A model generated the notes under the pieces. That model was given only the letters and a program-made list of their open reading frames with translations, searched no databases and was not told where the DNA came from. Positions 58,848 to 64,000 of a DNA stretch of 64,000 nucleotides are shown here, piece by piece (the stretch's first letter is position 1; every line of letters starts with the position of its first letter). Position numbers and translations under genes: made by a program. Source of the stretch: UBA12087 sp964370815 (GTDB lineage: Bacteria > Chloroflexota > Anaerolineae > Anaerolineales > Villigracilaceae); NCBI GenBank assembly GCA_964370815.1, contig CAYJKQ010000006.1, forward strand, positions 62,001-126,000, read 5' to 3'.

Positions 58848-59810
58848 ATGTTCGTAAACTTGCTCGTTCTCATCATCGTTATTACCATCACTGTATTTTC
58901 CATCAAGCTCACAGTGCGCGCCTTCAAAGCACAGAGATTGTGGGTCAAGATTCTCAGCGGGCTGGGTGCGGGGTTGCTCACGCTCGTCTTCGCTGCAATT
59001 TCCTTTCTCGGAACCAAAAGCTTCTTTGGTGTCTACTTTGCGGGCGGGGGTGACGCGCCAAACCTCACCGTCGAAGGCACGCCCGAACAGATCGCACGCG
59101 GCGAGTACATCGTCAGCCTCGGCTGTGTCGGCTGTCATGGCGCGAACGGCTCGGAGGTGCTTCCGCTAACAGGCGGTGTGGATATGGCGGAGGAGGAGGG
59201 CTTCGGCTTCGCGGGCAAACTCGTCACCGCCAATCTCACCCCTGGTGGAGATCTGGCGAACTACACCGACGGCGAAATCTTCCGCGTCATCCGCCACAGC
59301 GTGGACAAGGATGGGCACAAACTGGCTTTCATGTCCTTCCTTTCCTACAACCAACTGAGCGACGCGGACATCGAAGCGCTCATTGCCTACCTGCGCTCGC
59401 TTCCCGTGGACCCTGGAACGGGCGCAGGCGGCGACGAGTTAAACTTCCTCGGAATGCTCATGTTCGGCTCGGGGCTCGTCCCTGGCGCAATGCCTGTTGA
59501 TGGCGTGGTCAATGCTCCTCCCGCAGGCGAAACTCCCGACTACGGGAAATACGTCGCCACGCTCGGCGATTGCCGCGGCTGTCACGGCACGGATATGACG
59601 GGTGCGCCCGCCTCTTCGTTCGCCGCTGCCGTCCCGAACCCACGTCCGTTCGTCCGTTCGCTCACGCTCGAGGCGTTCATCCAGACATTCCGGACAGGCA
59701 TCCGCCCCGACGGAAACGCCTTCAGTCCCGCCATGCCGTGGAAAAGCGCATCCATGATGACGGATGACGATCTCGCCGCTCTGTATCTGTATTTGACGAT
59801 TGCGCCATAG
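58848..59810 (+). CDS. Membrane-anchored diheme cytochrome c
   Basis: 320 residues. Two N-terminal membrane helices (2-24 and 36-55), then two class-I cytochrome c domains: heme motifs CVGCH (93-97) and CRGCH (242-246), with candidate Met ligands in LAFMSFLSY and SPAMPWKSA. It resembles two-domain cytochromes that feed alcohol dehydrogenases or reductases. Located 2.5 kb before the narG operon. Electron shuttle on the outer face of the membrane. Confidence 0.9.
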   Translation: MFVNLLVLIIVITITVFSIKLTVRAFKAQRLWVKILSGLGAGLLTLVFAAISFLGTKSFFGVYFAGGGDAPNLTVEGTPEQIARGEYIVSLGCVGCHGANGSEVLPLTGGVDMAEEEGFGFAGKLVTANLTPGGDLANYTDGEIFRVIRHSVDKDGHKLAFMSFLSYNQLSDADIEALIAYLRSLPVDPGTGAGGDELNFLGMLMFGSGLVPGAMPVDGVVNAPPAGETPDYGKYVATLGDCRGCHGTDMTGAPASSFAAAVPNPRPFVRSLTLEAFIQTFRTGIRPDGNAFSPAMPWKSASMMTDDDLAALYLYLTIAP

Positions 59811-59858
59811 TCTGAATCGCGGCGCTTGTCCATTTATGCTTGAAAAGGAAAATCAAAG

Positions 59859-60758
59859 ATGACAACCAACAAATCCGCCTGGGCAGATGCCCTCATCCAT
59901 CTTTACACACTTGCCTCGCGGCTGGAAGGAGAGGGACAATACAACCTAGCCAAGCTGGTGCGCGCCGCGGCTGATTCGTTGTGCCGCCGCGAAACGCATC
60001 CGCTCGACATCCCCACCGATAAAGACAAATTAACCGCCGATGTTCTGCAAACGATTGAGACCTTGTCCCGATTGAATGTGAGCTCGGATTTGATCGCCAC
60101 CTTGAAACAGGGCGCAGACTTCATGGCGCAGGGAAAACTTTCGCCCATCTCCGCCACGCCGCACTCCTACGTTTGCCGCACGTGCGGATACGTCACACTC
60201 AGCCTGCCTGAGGAGCCGTGTCCCGTTTGCGGCGCGTGGGTGGAGACCTTCCAAAAGTTCATGCCGAATTATTGGTTCGAAGCGCTCGAGCCACCCGCCG
60301 CGCTGAATCGCCTGCGTCAGACTCCACTCGATGTGGAGAAAATCATCGAAGGGTTGTCCGACGAAACGATGAATCGAACTCCGCCGGATGGCGGCTGGGC
60401 GATCCGCAATGCGCTGAGTCATCTGCGAGACGCGCAGAGCGTGCTCAATTTTCGGTTGGATCTCTTCCAGAAAGAAGAGTACCCTGATCTTGAGGCAAAA
60501 GCAGTTTTTGAATGGGCTACCAACAAAGCAGGAAATTCTGCTTCCTCAATGGAGATTTACGAAACTTATCTTGATTCACGTAAAGAAACCCTAAATATCC
60601 TCGAAAAACTTCATCCTTCAGAGTGGGGGCGAAAAGGGAGACATGAGGAATTTGGATGGATAACAATAAAGCAACAGGTCAGTTACTTTGCCTTGCATGA
60701 AATAACTCACCTTCCTCAAATAGAAATGTTGAGGGATCAAATTAAGAACTCTCAATAA
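59859..60758 (+). CDS. DinB-like protein with zinc ribbon (paralog)
   Basis: 299 residues, the same architecture as 33852-34733: helical N-terminus almost identical, zinc knuckle YVCRTCGYVTL / EPCPVCGAW (about 103-124), and a DinB bundle with His in GWAIRNALSHLRD and ALHEITHLPQIEML. The last third is more AT-rich and more diverged than the first two thirds, as if the C-terminal part came from another copy. GAAAAGGAAAATCAAAG upstream. Strong terminator follows. Function unknown. Confidence 0.8.
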   Translation: MTTNKSAWADALIHLYTLASRLEGEGQYNLAKLVRAAADSLCRRETHPLDIPTDKDKLTADVLQTIETLSRLNVSSDLIATLKQGADFMAQGKLSPISATPHSYVCRTCGYVTLSLPEEPCPVCGAWVETFQKFMPNYWFEALEPPAALNRLRQTPLDVEKIIEGLSDETMNRTPPDGGWAIRNALSHLRDAQSVLNFRLDLFQKEEYPDLEAKAVFEWATNKAGNSASSMEIYETYLDSRKETLNILEKLHPSEWGRKGRHEEFGWITIKQQVSYFALHEITHLPQIEMLRDQIKNSQ

Positions 60759-60775
60759 AGAACTAATTCTTTTTG

Positions 60776-60810
60776 AAAAAGAGTGATTATCAAATCATTC
60801 TTTTTTCGTT
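60776..60810 (+). terminator. Bidirectional intrinsic terminator after the DinB-like gene
   Basis: 13-bp stem AAAAAGAGTGATT / AATCATTCTTTTT (60776-60788 with 60793-60805; one G-T wobble), loop ATCA, A-run before and T-run after. Confidence 0.8.
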
Positions 60811-60894
60811 CCAAAAGCAGTATGGGGAGGAATACACTTTCAAACCATTTTCCAGTAAACTTGAATAAATCCTATTCAATCCCTTCTTACTATC

Positions 60895-61290
60895 ATGAAA
60901 AAACATCGTGTGCTACTGATAAGTTCCCATCGTCTCTTCGGCGAAAGCATGGAGATGGTTTTGCGCGCTGCTTTAGATGTGGAGTTGGTCGGAACGTGGG
61001 ACCTTGATGAGGATGTCTGCCAACGTATCGCTCAAGCTCGTCCCAATGTCGTGGTGATCGCTGATGAGGAGGCACAGGATGAGACGGTTACCCGGCTCAC
61101 ATCAGCAATCATCGAACAATATTCAGAACTTTCCGTAATTCGGGCAGGTCTTTACGAGAATATTTTTCGTATTTTTTCAACCCACACCCTGCCTGCCCGC
61201 GGGGCAGACCTGCTCGAAACCATCCGCCATTTACCCATAATGAATTTCGATTCGAATTCATCCGAACCCAAAATTATTTCTTCCAAATGA
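60895..61290 (+). CDS. Stand-alone pseudo-receiver protein
   Basis: 131 residues resembling the receiver domain of the NarL-type regulator at 26678 (start MKKHRVLLISSHRLFGESM against MSRYRILLADDHALFREGL). The acidic pair D10/D11 is replaced by Ser-Ser and the position of the phospho-acceptor D56 by Ala (Asp is next, at 57). The Lys-containing switch region is not evident and there is no output domain. So it is probably not phosphorylated and may act by protein contact. First gene of the operon with a diheme cytochrome c and narG (14-base gap). Confidence 0.6.
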   Translation: MKKHRVLLISSHRLFGESMEMVLRAALDVELVGTWDLDEDVCQRIAQARPNVVVIADEEAQDETVTRLTSAIIEQYSELSVIRAGLYENIFRIFSTHTLPARGADLLETIRHLPIMNFDSNSSEPKIISSK

Positions 61291-61303
61291 GGAGGCGCAT
61301 TCC

Positions 61304-62254
61304 ATGATGAAAAAGCGAACCATACCAACCCTATCTCGTCTGGTACATATATTAATTTCAACGGGAACACTGGTGCTTCTACTGGCAGGCACCTTCATGC
61401 TTGCGCAAGCTGCGCCACCTTCCCAGGATGCCGGCAACGGGGAGGCAGTTTTCAAAGCCAAGTGCGCTGGATGTCACTCTATTGGTGGTGGAAAATTGGT
61501 TGGTCCTGATTTGAAAGGTATAACCTTACTAAGGGATTCTGCATGGCTCGCCAAATGGATAAAATCTCCGAATGAAGTCCTGGCTTCCGGAGACCCGATT
61601 GCCGTTGCACTTTTGGCGGAATATAACAATCTCCCCATGCCAGATTTGGGTTTAAGTGACACAGAGGTGGCGGAATTGATCGCCTATTTCAAAAAGATGG
61701 ATGGAGTTACTTCACCAACAGCGACTCAATTAAGCTCAACTCCTTCGGATCAACTTATCGAGCCCACTACACCATCAGCTAACCCGCCCCTTTCTGAAAT
61801 AGCTATGGTACTGGCACTCAATGGCAATCCTGATTATGGTCAAAAACTCTTTACAGGAGAAATACCACTGGGAAACGGTGGAACAGCTTGTATTGCTTGT
61901 CATAGTGTCGAGGGAGTTGGCTTTTTTGGGGGAGGTGGATTGGGACCGGATCAAACACATGTTTATACCCGCTATGGTCGGGAAGGATTAACAAGTGTTC
62001 TTGGCACACTGCCTTTTCCGACTATGCAAAGTATATATACCAATAGGCTGCTTACCATTGAAGATCAAGCTGATTTGCTTGCATTCTTTGCAAGGGCGGA
62101 CAAACTTGGACAACCAAGAACTCAGTTTAATCTCCTTACCACACTGGGGGCAGGCTCTGGTTTAGCTGTGATCCTACTGGCTGGTATGCTTATTTTCTGG
62201 CCGCGCCAGCGCCTGAGCCTTTCACAGCGTTTGCGCAAGAACGGAAAACTCTAA
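61304..62254 (+). CDS. Diheme cytochrome c with C-terminal membrane anchor
   Basis: 316 residues (ATG 61304 or 61307; AGGAGGCGCATTCC upstream). N-terminal signal helix (about 15-37), heme motif CAGCH (54-58), a Ser/Thr/Pro linker (138-165), a second heme motif CIACH (196-200) with VEGVG and a Met-containing PFPTMQS, and a C-terminal anchor (about 281-300) followed by a basic tail. It lies 15 bases before narG, so it probably serves as electron donor or acceptor of that enzyme, a layout known from nitrate reductases/nitrite oxidoreductases with a cytochrome c subunit. Confidence 0.9.
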   Translation: MMKKRTIPTLSRLVHILISTGTLVLLLAGTFMLAQAAPPSQDAGNGEAVFKAKCAGCHSIGGGKLVGPDLKGITLLRDSAWLAKWIKSPNEVLASGDPIAVALLAEYNNLPMPDLGLSDTEVAELIAYFKKMDGVTSPTATQLSSTPSDQLIEPTTPSANPPLSEIAMVLALNGNPDYGQKLFTGEIPLGNGGTACIACHSVEGVGFFGGGGLGPDQTHVYTRYGREGLTSVLGTLPFPTMQSIYTNRLLTIEDQADLLAFFARADKLGQPRTQFNLLTTLGAGSGLAVILLAGMLIFWPRQRLSLSQRLRKNGKL

Positions 62255-62269
62255 ACGGAGGAAACAACA

Positions 62270-64000
62270 ATGACAAAATGGACGAAAGAATCTGTTAAAC
62301 CTGTCGAGCGCAAGTGGGAAGAGTTCTACCGCAACCGCTTCTCCCACGATAAACGTGTTCGCACCACGCATGGCGTCAATTGCACCGGATCGTGCTCCTG
62401 GGAAGTGTTCGTAAAGGATGGTATCGTGACTTGGGAGCTGCAAGCCACTGACTACCCACTTTTGGAAGAGGGCTTGCCGCCATATGAACCACGTGGTTGC
62501 CAGCGCGGGATTTCATATTCCTGGTATCTCTACAGCCCGATCCGGGTCAAATATCCATATGGCCGCGGCGCATTGCTGGACCTGTGGCGTTCTGCGCGAA
62601 AGAATTTCAGCGACCCTGTCGAAGCATGGGCCTCCATCGTTGACAACCCGGAACAACGTGCCCTTTACCAACAAGCGCGCGGCAAGGGCGGTTTCCGACG
62701 CATTAAATGGGATGAAGCGCTGGAGATGATTTCCGCTTCGGTCATTCACACCACCAAGAAATATGGCCCCGATCGTGTCAATGGCTTCTCACCCATCCCG
62801 GCCATGTCACAGATTTCTTATGCAGCGGGTTCACGCTTCCTGACCCTGATGGGAGGTGTACCAATGTCGTTCTATGATTGGTACTGCGATCTGCCACCCG
62901 CCAGTCCTGAAGTCTGGGGGGAGCAGACGGATGTGCATGAATCAGCGGATTGGTATAACTCGCGCTTCATAGCCATCATGGGTTCGAACATCAATATGAC
63001 CCGCACGCCGGATACGCATTTTATTGCGGAAGTACGCCATTCAGGAGCGAAATTAACCGTTTTTTCACCTGATTTTTCCCAAGCGGCGAAATATGCCGAT
63101 TACTGGATTCCAGTTCACCCCGGTCAGGACACAGCCTTTTGGATGGCGGTCAACCATGTAATTTTGAAAGAATATTATGTGGACCGGCAAGTTCCTTATT
63201 TTATGGATTATGTCAAAAAATATACCGATATGCCTTTCCTGGTACAGATCGATGGAAAACATCCCGGCAAATACCTGCGCGCCAACCTGATCAAATCTTA
63301 CAAAGACCAGGAGAACGGCGACTGGAAAATGCTGATCTGGGATAAGACTTCAGGCCAGGCGCGTATGCCCAAAGGTACAATCGGCTATCGCTGGCAAACT
63401 GAAAAGGGCAAATGGAATCTCGAAATGAAGGATGGTGTCACGGATGAAGAACTGAGCCCGGAGCTGTCCTTTCTTGACCAACATGATTCGGTCGTGCAAG
63501 TTGAATTCAATGATTTCGCTGGAAACAATATCAGCCTTCGCGGGGTTCCGGTGCGGAAGATTGAAACCAGCCAGGGAGAAATTACCGTAACAACGGTTTT
63601 CGATCTGATGATGGCGCAATTCGGAGTGGACCGTGGATTCAAGGGGGATTATCCCAAATCGTACGAAGATGAAATGTGCTACACCCCAGCCTGGCAGGAA
63701 AAATACAGTGGCATTCATCGCGATACCTGCCTGCGTTATGCACGCGAATGGGCGGTTAACGCTGAAAAGACCCATGGGAAAAACCTGATCATCATCGGCG
63801 CGGGAGCAAACCATTGGTATCACAACAACCTGTTGTATCGTTCCGCCATTACCGCTCTGATGCTGACGGGTTCAGTCGGCGTTAATGGTGGCGGTTTGGC
63901 GCATTATGTGGGACAGGAAAAGCTTGCCAACCATGCTTCATGGGGAGCGATTGCCTTTGCGGGTGATTGGAAGATTCCAAGCCGCCAACAGAACACCCCA
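62270..64000 (+). CDS. narG: Respiratory nitrate reductase alpha subunit (3' partial)
   Basis: Catalytic molybdopterin subunit; 577 codons are visible and the frame runs off the window. ATG at 62270 after CGGAGGAAACAACA. The [4Fe-4S] FS0 ligands are present with NarG spacing: H34-x3-C38-x3-C42 and C77. The Mo ligand Asp lies in FYDWYCDLPPASP (D207, matching D222 of E. coli NarG with a constant offset of 15). SPIRVKYPYGRG and GSNINMTRTPD are also NarG-like. There is no Tat twin-arginine leader at the start, so it should face the cytoplasm. A nitrite oxidoreductase of the cytoplasmic type is related; the NarX/NarL and NnrS-like neighbours favour reduction. Confidence 0.95.
   Translation, partial: MTKWTKESVKPVERKWEEFYRNRFSHDKRVRTTHGVNCTGSCSWEVFVKDGIVTWELQATDYPLLEEGLPPYEPRGCQRGISYSWYLYSPIRVKYPYGRGALLDLWRSARKNFSDPVEAWASIVDNPEQRALYQQARGKGGFRRIKWDEALEMISASVIHTTKKYGPDRVNGFSPIPAMSQISYAAGSRFLTLMGGVPMSFYDWYCDLPPASPEVWGEQTDVHESADWYNSRFIAIMGSNINMTRTPDTHFIAEVRHSGAKLTVFSPDFSQAAKYADYWIPVHPGQDTAFWMAVNHVILKEYYVDRQVPYFMDYVKKYTDMPFLVQIDGKHPGKYLRANLIKSYKDQENGDWKMLIWDKTSGQARMPKGTIGYRWQTEKGKWNLEMKDGVTDEELSPELSFLDQHDSVVQVEFNDFAGNNISLRGVPVRKIETSQGEITVTTVFDLMMAQFGVDRGFKGDYPKSYEDEMCYTPAWQEKYSGIHRDTCLRYAREWAVNAEKTHGKNLIIIGAGANHWYHNNLLYRSAITALMLTGSVGVNGGGLAHYVGQEKLANHASWGAIAFAGDWKIPSRQQNTP

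Noticed and set aside
1..64000. CRISPR arrays, complete tRNA genes, rRNA and insertion-sequence transposases
   Set aside because: Looked for on both strands by eye; no regularly spaced repeats, no full cloverleaf and no transposase frame were found.

Overview
The window looks like a chromosomal segment of a Chloroflexota bacterium, most likely Anaerolineae. This is inferred from the mix of an AfsR-type SARP/NB-ARC/TPR regulator, an ECF transporter, kelch and beta-propeller lipoproteins, DinB-like zinc-ribbon proteins and nitrate/NO-type respiration genes. No rRNA gene or complete tRNA gene was seen. Most of the sequence has balanced base composition with good Shine-Dalgarno sites. The stretches at about 4.6-6.7 kb and 11.5-15.2 kb are clearly more AT-rich and look acquired.

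Layout. 0-2.6 kb: an ECF vitamin-type transporter (fused ATPase cut by the window edge, S component, a 28-residue lipoprotein, T component). 3.2-4.4 kb: a kelch lipoprotein. 4.6-6.6 kb: an AT-rich islet with a DUF262 protein translationally coupled to a HEPN-like protein. 6.7-15.2 kb: remains of an integrative element. It has a 42-bp tRNA-Ile2 3' half as attachment site, a tyrosine integrase, an excisionase under a LexA-like operator, a divergent control region with twin operators, and a five-gene coupled operon ending in an SSB-like OB-fold protein, a membrane protein and a coiled-coil/PD-(D/E)XK-like nuclease.

15.2-27.3 kb: redox and nitrogen-oxide genes. These are a cupin/NnrS-CcoN-like/cytochrome c operon, two Crp/Fnr regulators, a geranylgeranyl-reductase-like flavoprotein, an NnrS-like operon, a hemerythrin with an FNR-type site, NDH-2, and a NarX/NarL-like two-component pair. 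28-35.2 kb: small stress or unknown genes built on a tandem duplication with complementary deletions, followed by a graveyard of gene fragments. 35.4-45.1 kb: a third Crp/Fnr regulator, a ferredoxin operon, a MacAB-like exporter, a PIG-L deacetylase, a hydrolase, a methyltransferase and a second ABC exporter. 45.4-52.5 kb: a long leftward operon with a cupin, DUF1858-like protein, YtkA/FixH-like lipoprotein, YHS membrane protein, cytochrome b561, cytochrome c and a second NnrS/CcoN-like protein, plus two pseudogenes. 52.6-55.6 kb: the SARP regulator. 55.7-64 kb: small membrane proteins, a diheme cytochrome c, a DinB-like protein, and the start of a nitrate reductase operon (pseudo-receiver, diheme cytochrome c, narG running off the window).

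The genes fit together as an anaerobic/nitrogen-oxide respiratory region. The most notable signal is a shared 12-bp operator, CGAC-N4-GTCG, upstream of five operons. All five sites have the same orientation and sit at the spacing of a class-II Crp/Fnr-activated promoter. They tie two paralogous cupin/cytochrome operons, a 4-TM protein, a 7-TM protein and a ferredoxin operon into one apparent regulon. Two Crp/Fnr paralogs with closely similar recognition helices lie next to these sites.
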